Positions 11,166-23,166 of a DNA stretch of 64,000 bases are shown here, piece by piece; positions within the stretch are counted from its first letter, which is position 1, and every line of letters begins with the position of its first letter. Source of the DNA: Epiperipatus broadwayi (taxonomy: Eukaryota > Onychophora > Udeonychophora > Euonychophora > Peripatidae); contig JAQFVV010000018.1 of NCBI GenBank assembly GCA_028023455.1, positions 4,803,800-4,867,799 of the forward strand, read 5' to 3'. The translations under genes were made by a program, and so were the position numbers. A model generated the notes under the pieces. That model was not told where the DNA came from and searched no databases. It saw only the letters and a program-made list of their open reading frames with translations.

Positions 11166-13339
11166 TATATAAATAAGTTCTTTAACTGAAATACAAGAAA
11201 ATGGTTTAATAATTAGAAAGTCGATTTGTAAATTATGGAATAAACTATAATGCCCTTGCATTGCAGAGGTTCGCACATTTACTTCCTTGTTTCTACATCA
11301 CTGAGAACTTGGGAAGTTTTTCAGATAATTGACACGCCCACGCAAGATTAGTATTTTTCAAATAACCATTCTATAAATATAAATGAGTTACTTATTAAGT
11401 AATAAATTGTATCTAGCTATTCCTAGCTAAAGAATGAAAACTTTTTTCTCCTTCGTACAAATATTCTCAACAATTCTGATGATTATTCTATTGAGAAATA
11501 TTTTGTCCTACATTATTGAAATGATACCGGGCATTTGACCTTCTACTGGGCTATACAGACTGATTTACATTACTTATATAATTAGGCACTGAATAATTTT
11601 GATTGAAAACTGATATTCAATATTAAAAAATGAATGAGTAACTAAAGAAACAGATTAAATTAAATTGTATTAAGTAAGATAATTAAGTGAATTGTCAAAG
11701 GGACAATATATTTTACACTTCTTTGCATTTAACTTGGCAGTAAAATTAATTGCTTGCCTAAATAATAATGTATATATAGCAAATGTTTTATTCCTTGCAT
11801 AATAATTGTTTCACGTATATTTAAAAAAAAAAATTGAAAAATAGCACCCATTAACTGATTTTTTTTTTTTAATTCAAGAAATACTGGTTTCTGAAATCCC
11901 TAAAGTCGACATAAAGTCTGGGAAAATAATATCCGCTTGAAATTTCTCTTCTGATTTGTTATTTATTATCTCTGAAGTATGATCAATGCTTCTCTTTTAA
12001 AGAATTCTTACTAAATCAGAAGGCAATTTGATTTTCTTTTTTCCTCCTACTATTTATTACTGGTTCTATTTTAGGCCAAAAATATGGCCAGACTTGCTAA
12101 GTTGAGAAATAATTACAAATCTATACAATGTTTTTATATATATATATATTAAAAAAAAGTTGTGTATATGTGCTTATATATAGATGTGTGTGCGCGAGCT
12201 TTAGTTAATGTTACATTGTTAAGCTTTTATTAATTTGGATCAAAATAGTGAATATCCGAGGTTTTTTTTCATTTTTTATGTTGTTATATATATAGCATAT
12301 GTACCTTACCTTAATATCGCACTGTTAAGTTTTTATTACATATAATTAGTATATATGAGTGTAGTTCATACTTTATGGTGTAATATATGTGTAATTTATC
12401 TCATTACAACGTGATGAAAGCTATTTTATATTGGACAGAATGGGTATATATTTTTTTATATCATGCTCAATAAAAATGTTAAAAGCATGTGTTCCAAGAT
12501 CGTTTGTTAACCGGTTTTGAATGAGCATGAATGACTATTAACTTATATTCAATTGCAAGATTTTCACTCCGTTTGATTTAAAAACCCAAACTTTATTAGA
12601 TGTACCGAAATAGTGGCATCAATTTATCATGAATGGTAGTCAGCATTGCATCACATGATATTATTACAATATAACGCTCAATCAGTGAATTTATAATTAC
12701 CTGATTAGCTTAAATAGATAGTTAGACTATGAATCATTTATTGAATAATATTAAAAGTAGGATTAGATTATATTTCAAATACACAAAAAATATGTCCAGA
12801 TTTAAACACTAGGCTTATTATTATATAACGAAAATATTCTAGTCACCGTACTCCAAAGACTTTATTAAAATATAAACTGTTTAAAAAATCTGTGTGCTTC
12901 GAACTAAACAATAATTGTGATTTTGATTTAGTATGTATTCATTGTAAATCTATATTATGAGAAAAATTAAGTTATAAAAGTCACTTAAATATTATTTGTC
13001 ATGGCAAATAAAAATTATTTTGAGTATTTAGATATTAAAAAAGAGGATTAAATAAAATTAGATATGGATGAAATCTCATGTTTCTTCCAAGTCTAATCAG
13101 TATTAAAGAAATACATTTATAATGATGGAAGGTGCTATGAGAAACTAGAATTTACCCTCACAAATAAATTACATTAAATTTATAGATATAATCTGTTAAT
13201 ATCCCTTGAATATAACATAAAACTGGATCTCATCAGGGATTCAAGACATTAATTTAGAAATGATGATTGTTGGGAGTTTTTTTCATGGTAGGCTGATCAT
13301 ATATATATATATATATGACATATATTCATTTACTATATA

Positions 13340-13370
<31 letters not shown>

Positions 13371-15046
13371 GTAATCACTTAGTAAATGAATAATATATAT
13401 ATATATTGTATATATATTTTGTAATCACTTAGTAAATGAATATGGTTATAGTAACTTCATAAAAATTACAAATGAATTGTATGGTGAAATACAGACCAAT
13501 CTGTGAATTACAAATGTTTCATATATGTTATCTCATTAGTCTGGCAATGTTGCATTTGTAATGCTGTGTTTTATCCTCATCTGTAACTTTTTTTTCTGAA
13601 AGATTTCAATAGCATTCTATCAATGACTGTATCTTAGCAATAAAAGCAGTTAACATTACTTCTCTTTAGAATACTTTTGAAAATCTTTATAGTATAAATT
13701 GGTATTTTCTTTTCATATAAAAGCTGTGCTTAAGTTCACTGTTGTACCAAATTCAGTGATTATATATACATCTTTACAACTGAATATTAACTATTATCAT
13801 ATCCAAAAAATTAAATAAAATATAACTTTATTTTATGTCTTGCTATCACACTTTCACAATGTTATAGAATAATCCTAAATAAAACGTTCCCAGTATGTAT
13901 CATATTTTACTTGCATACAGTGGATTGAGTAGAAAACAGAATTATTTTAATTGAGAAAGATATGTCACTAAGATAAAATACTGTAGTTTTTAAATTGTCA
14001 GATAGATCAATAGTGCAATAGAATATGTACTGCATCTTAATCCATATTTCTCTCTTTAAAACATTATTAATTTATTTTAAATGGGCATCATTCTTAACAA
14101 ACAAAAGATGTTAAAAATTATTTTTCAGTTATTGGCTGATATTTCAACTGAGTTACTAAATTAATATAGGTTTTATTCAAAATATTCTATAGATCAATTT
14201 TTGAATTTAAAATATTAGCATAATGTCAAAAAATGAAGATATTGCTGTTATTTGTAATAAAATAAAATTAAAATATCCATTAGTGGACATATTCACATCA
14301 TGATATATGTCCTTTAAGAAGTACTTATAAACTGTTCTAAAATTTATTATCATAAAAATGAAAAACATCCATATTTAATACCAATCTGACCAAATATCTC
14401 AGCTATTCATTTGCTCTTATGCCATCAAGTAAAAGATTTACAATATGAATAAACTTCCATAGCTATTTTTAAAATTTGCCCAAATATTCTTGATAAATTA
14501 AATCATGTAAAATCAAAACAACTCTATAAAAAGAAATTACGAATTTTCTGAATCTACCCTAAATCTATGATAATCAATTACTAGATTTAATCTAGTTTAA
14601 AGTTTCTTAAAAATTTCTTTGCTTTATTGGATTACATTGATCTTTCTGATAATTATTGTAGCCTCTTTTCTCTCTTTATTTTTATAAGAATATAGATGTA
14701 TTCTTTATCAAAGTTATACTTTTATGAGTCCTTATAATTCTTAATTCTTTTAATATTAGCCTATCATAAATATATATTTAAACTTATTTTTAAAAAAATT
14801 GAATTCAAAATGTTTGTAAACATTATTATTTTTTATTATTATTAATAAACACTTATTTTTAATTTAAAAAAATTAATACGGTTTCAAGTTTTTTTTTTTT
14901 TTGGACATTATAAGAAATAAACACATGCTAATATAAGTACAAGGCAACATAGAAAATTAATGTTTTTGCAAACCAATATGACTTACTAACTTTCCCTAAC
15001 TTCACTACTAATTATAATTTTAATTAAATGCAATATACTTTTACAA
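11166..15046. other. AT-rich non-coding DNA with microsatellites
   Basis: No exon or transposon motif was recognised. It includes TA-rich runs near 12137 and 13298-13420. In the latter, the sequence TGTAATCACTTAGTAAATGA occurs twice (about 13369 and 13419) between TA runs. Confidence 0.5.
13298..13440. repeat. Composite TA microsatellite
   Basis: Three long (TA)n runs are separated by unique spacers, two of which hold the same 20-bp-plus sequence (AATCACTTAGTAAATGAAT). This indicates a local duplication inside the microsatellite. Confidence 0.7.
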
Positions 15047-15143
15047 ATATAATAAATAAATACAGACTAAACTTAAATAAAAACTAAATTGGAATGAGTG
15101 GTTTAGTTTTTATTTAAGTTTAGTCTGTATTTATTTATTATAT
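15047..15143. repeat. Perfect 42-bp inverted repeat
   Basis: Arms 15047-15088 and 15102-15143 are exact reverse complements with a 13-bp spacer. The arms contain CAGACTAAACTTAAATAA. No coding potential. It would form a stable hairpin and must be young or maintained, since no mismatch has accumulated. Confidence 0.85.
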
Positions 15144-15679
15144 AAATATCTGGCTTGCTAGGCTGAGTTTGAAGACTTTACCAGTCTGAAAAATTCACGC
15201 TTGCAATCTGATAGAAACGTTTTGCATAAACACTTGAGAGTCAGTGTTTTAGATCTAGTTTCTATACTCTATCCCCCACTGAGGAGAGCAAACCAGCTTG
15301 AAATCAGCTGATCTGGGGGTGAGCAAATGAAAGAGGTAGTTAATTTCTGACTCTTTTTTCGTTTATGTAAAACAAATCTTACACTTGTTCAGCAGTTTTG
15401 GTATAGCGCCATCTTTTGAATATATATATATATTAAATAATAATTGAATTATTTATATTTTCATGCAAAGCTTTATGAAATATTGTTAAAACAAATATCT
15501 GGAAAATTTAGTAAATAAAATAAAATGATCTAAAACTAATCTAATTTTTCTCCTGTAACACTCACTCAGTCTGATTTTTTATTTATTTAATAGATTACCA
15601 GATAATTTTTTGTTTCAAATTAGATTACTTATAAAGTTTTATATATAGGAATAAATAACATATATTTATTACAATTTTT

Positions 15680-15719
<40 letters not shown>

Positions 15720-15774
15720 AACCATATATTTAACTCTATGGGTTAGATATATGTTTCAAAGCATATATATATAT
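15144..15774. other. Non-coding DNA ending in TA microsatellite
   Basis: No gene was recognised. A long (TA)n run (about 15682-15716) and a shorter one (about 15762-15774) directly precede the 5' LTR. Confidence 0.5.
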
Positions 15775-15987
15775 TGTAACAAACGGGTTCGAATACACGC
15801 ATATGTAAATATGACAAAATTGATAGTGTTAATGTAAGGACCATGTATAAATAAATAAATAAAAGAACATATGTAAACGGTCATTCGAACCCGGTTACAA
15901 GTAAGGTAAATATAGCGTATGTGTGAGTATAAAAATACGTAGTTAGTATCTGGGGGGGGTTTGCGATCACTTATATATGTAGAGCTG

Positions 15988-15994
15988 TATAAAA
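15988..15994 (+). promoter_or_regulatory. TATA box of 5' LTR
   Basis: TATAAAA is preceded by GAGCTG. The same motif is at 19028-19034 in the 3' LTR. Position relative to the LTR start and to the AATAAA fits a pol II LTR promoter. Confidence 0.6.
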
Positions 15995-16749
15995 CGCAAT
16001 TAATTATTCTTAGATAGATTTTATTCACAGTTTTTTTTTGAATTTATTAATAATATTGGGTGACACGTGTTTTCTTTTGTTGAGTCACCTTTTGAACATG
16101 TGAGGACTAAAATAGGATGAGTGAATTGCTGTAGGCAGTTTGGTAATAACTGGCGCCGGGAAGGCGGAAAACTGGTCGGTGGATATAGTTTTTTTTTGTG
16201 TTAAAGAACAATGGAAGGACTGGTCAGCGGCGTAGGAATATGCAGAAAGATTTTGAAAAGTTAAAAGTGAATACAAAAGAACTTTTTTTTTGTCTTGCGC
16301 TCAAGTGGAAAAGGAGGAAGAAAAAAAAGAAGAGAGGTGGCTTGAATCCTAACAAGGAGGACGCAAAAATCTATTTCTTAAGAAGTTCTAATCTTTTTTT
16401 TAAAAAAAATGTCAGGGTAATTGGATTGTGTGCTAGTCGTTACTCGACTCCGTGGATATTCATCATGAACTCACCTGACCGGACTTGCGAATTGTCATAA
16501 TAAATCAAGAGATTTTGTTCCATCGAAGAAATGTCGACCCAAAATCGTCTGGATTTAGACCTTTGCGAAACAGTACACCAACTACTCCACCTCTGAAACC
16601 TATCGCCGGACATAACGACCATTTGAACTGTTTACCATCCGTGATATCCATCAGACTAATTTCGTGGCAAGACGTCAAGACGGACTTGTTTAATCGCGTG
16701 AGTACAAGTAAAGTGACACGTCACTAACTATTTTCAGTATATGTATCTC

Positions 16750-16755
16750 AATAAA
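16750..16755 (+). terminator. Polyadenylation signal in 5' LTR
   Basis: AATAAA is followed by a GT-containing stretch. Its equivalent in the 3' LTR is at 19790-19795, which would serve the genomic transcript. Confidence 0.55.
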
Positions 16756-17315
16756 GAACTCGTGTTACCTCAAGTTAATTGCTATATTAAAATTTTATAT
16801 TTAAAGTTAGAATCATATGACTATATTAATCATACAGCTCACATATATATGTATTTGCATTATTTGGTGTGTGGATGAATGAGCATGATATATGTGTGGG
16901 TATGATAATGAATGGCCTGAGTGTTTGCTTAGCAATCTTATATGTAGGTTCGAATGAGATTTATCGGGAAGGGATATGATCAAGTAGAGTAAATCTCATC
17001 AGACCCGGGTTAGAGTAAGGATTTCGAGCTTTAAACTATCGCAAAATAAATATACGCGTGAGACAGTGTTGGTTAGTTATAGCCTTGTTCTCTAGATAGA
17101 CAGACGTCCCCAACCTTGAGATTGAGCTAGTTCGGTGCAGCACCATATCAGATATATATCAGAACCTATATATATGTTTTCGAGGGGGTAATTCCTACCG
17201 AATGGTAAGATTGGCGCGTTAGAGTGGTTCAAACCCTGCTCATAAATACCTCTCGTCGAAGCTCCGGGTGAGAGTCCATAATGGAGGATTATATATATGT
17301 CGGTGGGTGTTATAA

Positions 17316-17333
17316 TGGTGCCCAACATGGGGC
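17316..17333 (+). other. Primer binding site (tRNA-primed)
   Basis: TGGTGCCCAACATGGGGC lies one base after the 5' LTR end. TGG is the complement of a tRNA CCA end, and the sequence resembles PBSs of Ty3/gypsy and retroviral elements. The primer tRNA was not identified. Confidence 0.7.
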
Positions 17334-17651
17334 AGCGAATGTTAGAGAACGGGCAAGTAAGCATTTTTTTTCTTTTCATAAAAGAAAGGAAAGGGGAAAA
17401 CAAAAGCGATAGTGGTGATAAAGCGGAAAGAGCTTGAAAACATATGGGAAAAACGGTAGATGGGCATGTTCTGTGGGCGAATGTGTGGATGAAAAGGTTC
17501 TCATAGGGTCATGGGGAAATAGCGTTGATGTATGAAACATATATATAAAGTCATGGTTTAGAAAGCAGAGGTTAAGAATTTATCCAATAGTGAGATATCA
17601 TAAACGATATCGTTCAAGAGGATAAGAAAGGGCAAAGGTATCAGGTGGGTC

Positions 17652-18791
17652 ATGACAGGACCACTGGAAGCCGGGGTGACGAACCTGGCACATAACCTTA
17701 ATAATAAGATAGATAAAGAAACGAAGCCAAAAAATAAACAAAATGGAGAAAAGCAGAAGGCAACGGAAGAGAAGGAAATAAATATATCCGAGAAGATTTT
17801 AGAAAAATTGGAAAATCTGGAACTCCGATTTCAGGAGATAGAACGGAGACTAGGGATAAAAAGTGAGGGAAGGATGGAGAAACCTAACGAGAAAGAAGTA
17901 GAAGGAAGTTTAGATGAAGGGAAGAGGGATGTAAATCAAGAACTGAGGCCTAGCGAGATGGAAAGGCCGGAGCATAGTGGAAAAGGCAAGGATGTGGCGG
18001 TACATAACCAAGTGAACCACTTTCTAAAGGTACGACCGTTTGCAGGTCAAATGAAGGAAGCTCCCGTAGAACATTTACGGAGCTTACGAAGATACTTCGA
18101 CATGAATCCCACGCCAGAGGAGGGAAAGTTGGTGGTAGCATGCAGTCATTTAAGTGGGAATGCCCAAGAGTCATGGGACTCATTGTCCCAACAGCCCACA
18201 ACCTTCGAGGAGTATCAGAGGATGATACGAGAGACTTTCTGGTCGGAAGATCGCCAAGAACTCGTGCAGTACCAAATCATGCGAGAAAAATACGGGGAAG
18301 AAAAGGAAGAAAATTTTTCTCAATTTTTTCATCATCAAGTGGCGAGACTAAGGACGCTGGACGTGTGTCACATGTCTGAAAGTCACATCATTCGAATTGT
18401 AAGGCACAATATGCCTATGAACGTGGAAAGGATGATGTTGGGAATGAGGAAGGCATCCATTGGAGAAATGGCGGAGCTGCTTAACGCTCTGGACATGAGT
18501 ATATACGATCATAATGCACCGTTAGAGCGATGGAAGCACGGTAGAGATAGGACAAATATCCAATGTGAGGTAGAAGAAGGACACACCAGCAGGAATGTCA
18601 CACCTAGGAAGAGTGGTGAGGATGATCATAGACTGAGATGGCCATACGAACCGGAAGCTCAACGTCCGCCGGAGAAGCCGAAGCTCACACAAGAAAAGGG
18701 ATCGTGGACACCGAAACAGAAAGGTGATCCCGGGGAAAGTAAAGGAGAAGAGACGTTTAAGAAGCCGTTCAAATACAAAGAAGGTATTTGA
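17652..18791 (+). CDS. Retrotransposon Gag-like protein (379 aa)
   Basis: This is the only long open frame of the LTR element. Gag proteins form the particle that packages element RNA. Residues about 40-75 are charged and likely coiled coil (EKILEKLENLELRFQEIERR). Residues about 125-280 match the Ty3/gypsy-type capsid fold (retrotransposon gag family), with VRPFAGQ, LRSLRRYFD, LSGNAQESWDSL, TFEEYQRMIRETF and FSQFFHHQVARLR in the expected order. The C-terminal 90 residues are charged and Pro/Lys-rich. No CCHC zinc knuckle is present and no pol frame follows: the stop is 23 bp before the 3' LTR. The ATG follows a leader of about 340 bp from the LTR edge. It is intact, which suggests recent mobility in trans. 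Host domestication is less likely because paired LTRs remain. Confidence 0.85.
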   Translation: MTGPLEAGVTNLAHNLNNKIDKETKPKNKQNGEKQKATEEKEINISEKILEKLENLELRFQEIERRLGIKSEGRMEKPNEKEVEGSLDEGKRDVNQELRPSEMERPEHSGKGKDVAVHNQVNHFLKVRPFAGQMKEAPVEHLRSLRRYFDMNPTPEEGKLVVACSHLSGNAQESWDSLSQQPTTFEEYQRMIRETFWSEDRQELVQYQIMREKYGEEKEENFSQFFHHQVARLRTLDVCHMSESHIIRIVRHNMPMNVERMMLGMRKASIGEMAELLNALDMSIYDHNAPLERWKHGRDRTNIQCEVEEGHTSRNVTPRKSGEDDHRLRWPYEPEAQRPPEKPKLTQEKGSWTPKQKGDPGESKGEETFKKPFKYKEGI

Positions 18792-18804
18792 AGGCTATCG
18801 CACC

Positions 18805-18814
18805 AGGGGGGGTA
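18805..18814 (+). other. Polypurine tract before the 3' LTR
   Basis: AGGGGGGG, then TA, abuts the TGTAAC start of the 3' LTR. Its position and composition are those of the plus-strand primer of LTR elements. Confidence 0.65.
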
Positions 18815-20346
18815 TGTAACAAACGGGTTCGAATACACGCATATGTAAATATGACAAAATTGATAGTGTTAATGTAAGGACCATGTATAAATAAATAAAT
18901 AAAAGAACATATGTAAACGGTCATTCGAACCCGGTTACAAGTAAGGTAAATATAGCGTATGTGCGAGTATAAAAATACGTAGTTAGTATCTGGGGGGGGT
19001 TTGCGATCACTTATATATGTAGAGCTGTATAAAATGCAATTAATTATTCTTAGATAGATTTTATTCACATAGTTTTTTTTTGAATTTATTAATAATATTG
19101 GGTGACACGTGTTTTCTTTTGTTGAGTCACCTTTTGAACATGTGAGGACTAAAATAGGATGAGTGAATTGCTGTAGGCAGTTTGGTAATAACTGGCGCTG
19201 GGAAGCGGAAAACTGGTCGGTGGATATAGTTTTTTTTTTGTGTTAAAGAACAATGGAAGGACTGGTCAGCGGCGTAGGAATATGCAGAAAGATTTCGAAA
19301 AGTTAAAGGTGAATACAAAAGAACTTTTTTTTGTCTTGCGCTCGAGTGGAAAAGGAGGAAGAAAAAAAAGAAGAGAGGCGGCTTGAATCCTAACAAGGAG
19401 GACGCAAAAATCTATTTCTTAAGAAGTTCTAATCTTTTTTTTAAAAAAATGTCGGGGTAATTGGATTGTGTGCTAGTCGTTACTCGACTCCGTGGATATT
19501 CGTCATGAACTCACCTGACCGGATTTGCGAATTGTCATAATAAATCAAGAGATTTTGTTCCATCGAAGAAATGTCGACCCAAAATCGTCTGGATTTAGAC
19601 CTTTGCGAAACAGTACACCAACTACTCCACCTCTGAAACCTATCGCCGGACCTAACGACCATTTGAACTGTTTACCATCCGTGATATCCATCAGACTAAT
19701 TTCGTGGCAAGACGTCAAGACGGACTTGTTTAATCGCGTGAGTACAAGTAAAGTGACACGTCACTAACTATTTTCAGTATATGTATCTCAATAAAGAACT
19801 CGTGTTACCTCAGTTAATTGCTATATTAAAATTTTATATTTAAAGTTAGATATATGACTATATTAATCATACAGCTCACATATATATGTATTTGCATTAT
19901 TTGGTGTGTGGATGAATGAGCGTGATATATGTGTGGGTATGATAATGAATGGCCTGAGTGTTTGCTTAGCAATCTTATATGTAGGTTTGAATGAGATTTA
20001 TCGGGAAGGGATATGATCAAGTAGAGTAAATCTCATCAGACCCGGGTTAGAGTAAGGATTTCGAGCTTTAAACTATCGCAAAATAAATATACACGTGAGA
20101 CAGTGTTGGTTACTTATAGCCTTGTTCTCTAGATAGACAGACGTCCCCAACCTTGAGATTGAGCTAGTTCGGTGCAGCACCATATCAGATATATATCAGA
20201 ACCTATATATATGTTTTCGAGGGGGTAATTCCTACCGAATGGTAAGATTGGCGCGTGAGAGTGGTTCAAACCCTGCTCATAAATACCTCTCGTCGAAGCT
20301 CCGGGTGAGAGTCCATAATGGAGGATTATATATATGTCGGTGGGTG

Positions 20347-20351
<5 letters not shown>
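18815..20351 (+). repeat. 3' long terminal repeat
   Basis: It matches the 5' LTR over its full length. By eye I count about 16-18 substitutions, mostly transitions, and a few 1-2 bp indels. TATA box at 19028-19034, AATAAA at 19790-19795. It ends GTTATA and runs directly into a (TA)n tract. Confidence 0.85.
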
Positions 20352-20376
<25 letters not shown>

Positions 20377-20377
<1 letters not shown>

Positions 20378-23163
20378 TGCAAGAATTAGAAGAAGAACTC
20401 TCTTATATTAAATGGGACATTATTGGACTTTGTGAAGTTAGAAGAAAAGGTGAAGAGACAATTGATTTAAAAAGTGGACATATACTCTATTATAAAGGCA
20501 CAAATATTGGAAATACAAGTGGAGTAGGATTCATTATAAATAAAAATGGAAGAACAATATTGTGGAGATTGATGGTGTATCGGACAGAGTGGCAAGATTA
20601 GTTATACAACTTAATAGCAGATACCAAATGCAGATAATTCAGGTTTATGCCCCAACAAGTTCTCATAGTGATGAAGTAGTAGAAGATTTTTATATGGATG
20701 TACAAAAGGCTTTTGATCAGAGTAAACACCATTTTAAAATTGTTATGGGAGACTTTAATGCTAGAATTGGTAAAAAAATGAAAGATGAAAGTGCTGTGGG
20801 TAATTTTGGTTATGGTATTAGAAATGAGAGAGGACATAGACTTGTGGAGTTTGCAGAAAAAGAAAAACTTTATATTATGAATTTTTTTTTTGAGAAAAAT
20901 GTTAAAAGGAAATGAACATGGAAGCATCCAAATGAAGGTACAGCAGAATTGGATTATATTTTGACTAACAGGAAATATATATTTCAAGATTGTAATGTTC
21001 TTAATAAATTTAACACAGGAAGTGATCATCGATTAGTAAGGTGTAAGATACGTGTTAATGTAAAACTAGAGAGACAAAAATTATTAGGAAAAACAATATT
21101 TACAGTTGATATTCCTAATCTTCAGAAACATTCTAATGAATTTAAGTTAGAACTTACAAATCGGTTTCAAGTATTAGTAGATTTTGAACATGATTCAGAT
21201 TTGAATGAAATTAATATGAAAATAACTGATACACTTTTGAAAACTGCAACAAAGATAGCTGGTAGAAAGAAACAGCAATTGACCAATAAAATTTCTACTG
21301 AGACTAGAGAATTTATGAAGAAAAGAAGGAATATGAAGATATATAAAAATGATGCATTAAAAAGAATTGAATATCTCGAATTTTGTAAAATGGTGCGGAA
21401 AAGAGTTGAAAATGATATAAGAAAGTATAACTGTGAACTAGCAAGGAAAGCTGTAGAAGAAAATAAAAGTCTTAAGAATGTAAAACAACATTTTGGTATT
21501 GGTAGGAAATTTATATCTGCAATAAGAAAAAAAGATGGAATTATTAATAAAAGGAGAGATGACATCATGAAATTGGTAGAAGATTTTTATCAAGAATTAT
21601 ATAGTAATAAAGAACAAGTACCTCCTATATCTATTACATCTTCCAAATTGCCCAGAATTTTAAATGAAGAAGTGAGACATGCAATTAAATGTATGAAGAA
21701 AGGAAAGGCTCCAGGTAATGATGGAATTATAATTGATATATTAAAAGAAGCAGGTGAAGAAATAGAAAATTTTTTAGCAAAGTTATATACCAAATGTCTA
21801 AATGATAAAGACGTACCGGATGATTGGAAGAATGCAGTAATAATATTAATATTTAAAAAACGTGATAAAGAAGATATTAGAAATTACAGACCTATCAGCC
21901 TTTTATCAGTTTTATATAAAATTTTTACCAAGATAATTACTACTCGTCTACAGAGAACATTGGATTTCCACCAACCAAGAGAACAAGCTGGATTTAAAAG
22001 TGGTTTTAGTACAGTAGATCATATCCAGGTATTGAGAGAAGTTATAGAAAGGACAAATGAATATGAGTTGCCATTATGCTTAGGATTTGTAGATTATGAA
22101 AAGGCATTTGATTCTATAAACATTTCTTCAGTGATTAAAGCATTAGATCATCAAGGTATAGATCCAGGATATTGTCATATTTTAAAGAATATTTATAAAA
22201 ATGCAACAGCAACAATTAGATTACATAATGACACTGGGAAAGTCAACATTGAGAAAGGTGTAAGACAAGGTGACTCCATATCTCCAAAACTTTTTACAGC
22301 AGTGCTGCATGAAGTATTTTGTGGATTAAAATGGGAAACTAAAGGAGTGAAAGTAAATGGTGATTATTTAAGTCATTTAGATTTCGCAGATGATGTAGTT
22401 GTTTTTTGCAAATAATGCTTCAGATCTGCAGGAATTGTTGCAGGAATTATCAGATGAAAGTAGGAAAGTAGGACTAAAGATAAATGTTAAAAAGACTAAA
22501 GTAATGTTTAATCGATTTGCTCAAAATATGAAAATAAAGATTGATTATGATGAATTAGAAGAAGTTAACAGTTACAAATACCTTGGTCAGATTATTAATA
22601 CAGATGGAAACATAATGGAGGAAATTAATCATAGAATTAAACTTGGTTGGAGTGCTTTTGGTAGAAATAACTTGATACTAAAAGGAAATATGCCTATGTG
22701 TTTGAAAAGGAAGGTTTTTAACAAATGTGTTTTACCAGTTCTTACTTATGGATCTGAGACTTGGACACTTAATAGAAGAGCAATTCAGAGACTTCAGATC
22801 ACTCAAAGGCGTATGGAGAGATGTATGTTGGGAGTAACAAGAAGAGATCGTAAACGCAATGTATGGGTAAGAGAACAAACAGGTGTCACTGACCTCATTG
22901 AAAAAATTAAAAGATTGAAGTGGAGTTGGGCTGGACATATTGTTAGAAGAGATGATAATAGATGGACAATTGAAATTTTAAACTGGATTCCAAGAGATTG
23001 TAAAAGACCCAGAAACAGACCACATGTGAGATGGATGGATGAAATAAGAAAGTGTGCAGGGGTGATGTGGAGAAGAGAAGCTAAAGATCGGAGAAGATGG
23101 ATTAAACTTGGAGAGACCTTTATCCTGCAGTGGATTGATAATGGTTGTTGGAGAACATTGATC
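20377..23163 (+). mobile_element. RTE-clade non-LTR retrotransposon, 5'-truncated
   Basis: The element carries an APE-type endonuclease followed by reverse transcriptase and the RTE-type C-terminal region, in that order, in one original ORF. It starts immediately after the (TA)n tract behind the LTR element. The copy at 47813-50735 shows additional 5' sequence, so this copy is truncated at its 5' end. Its 3' end is near 23163, without the GATGAT-type tail seen in the other copies. It is the best-preserved of four RTE copies in the window. Confidence 0.85.
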
Positions 23164-23166
23164 TAG
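20377..23166 (+). pseudogene. RTE endonuclease-reverse transcriptase, nearly intact
   Basis: Four lightly broken frames make up one former polyprotein. The endonuclease part (20377-20915 and onward) shows GLCEVRRKG, GVGFIINK, VYAPTSSHSDE, VMGDFNARIG and, after a stop at 20913-20915 (probably a Trp codon turned TGA), ELDYILTN and GSDHRLVRC. The RT part (20949-22415) shows GKAPGNDGI, IRNYRPISLLSVLYKI, GFVDYEKAFDSI, GVRQGDSISPKLF and the FADD catalytic box. A one-base insertion in the T run near 22400 shifts into the frame 22399-23166, which carries SYKYLGQIINTDG and the C-terminal WAGHIVRRDD and RPHVRWMDEI segments. Another single-base insertion lies near 20550-20575. Lesions are few: two indels and one nonsense change, so inactivation is recent. 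It nicks target DNA and reverse-transcribes at the nick in active relatives. Confidence 0.85.

Larger units (their letters stand above)
15775..17314 (+). repeat. 5' long terminal repeat (about 1.54 kb)
   Basis: It begins TGTAAC and ends GTTATA (an imperfect terminal inverted repeat), and is repeated almost identically at 18815-20351. A TATA box (TATAAAA, 15988-15994) and a downstream AATAAA (16750-16755) suggest U3 of about 240 bp, a long R of roughly 750 bp and U5 of about 530 bp. The exact 3' edge is uncertain by 1-2 bases because the next two bases also match the flank of the 3' LTR. Confidence 0.85.
15775..20351 (+). mobile_element. Gag-only LTR retrotransposon, full length
   Basis: The element has two direct LTRs (15775-17314 and 18815-20351), a primer-binding-site-like sequence just inside the 5' LTR, a single gag ORF (17652-18791) and a polypurine tract just before the 3' LTR. 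The internal region is only 1.5 kb and has no protease, reverse transcriptase, RNase H or integrase. It is therefore non-autonomous and would need enzymes from another element. LTR divergence is about 1% by eye count and the gag frame is open, so the insertion looks recent. It sits in a TA-rich microsatellite, so the target-site duplication cannot be delimited. The gag ORF and LTRs are less AT-rich than their surroundings. Confidence 0.88.

Noticed and set aside
10827-11276. 149-codon frame on the minus strand
   Set aside because: It is the antisense shadow of the RTE C-terminal region.
16485-16727. 80-codon frame, repeated at 19525-19767 in the other LTR
   Set aside because: It is conserved only because the two LTRs are near-identical. 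It shows no domain and lies in the transcribed R region. It is not supported as a gene.
20598-21029. 143-codon frame on the minus strand
   Set aside because: Antisense shadow of the RTE endonuclease, Phe/Ile-rich as expected for the complement of AT-rich coding DNA.
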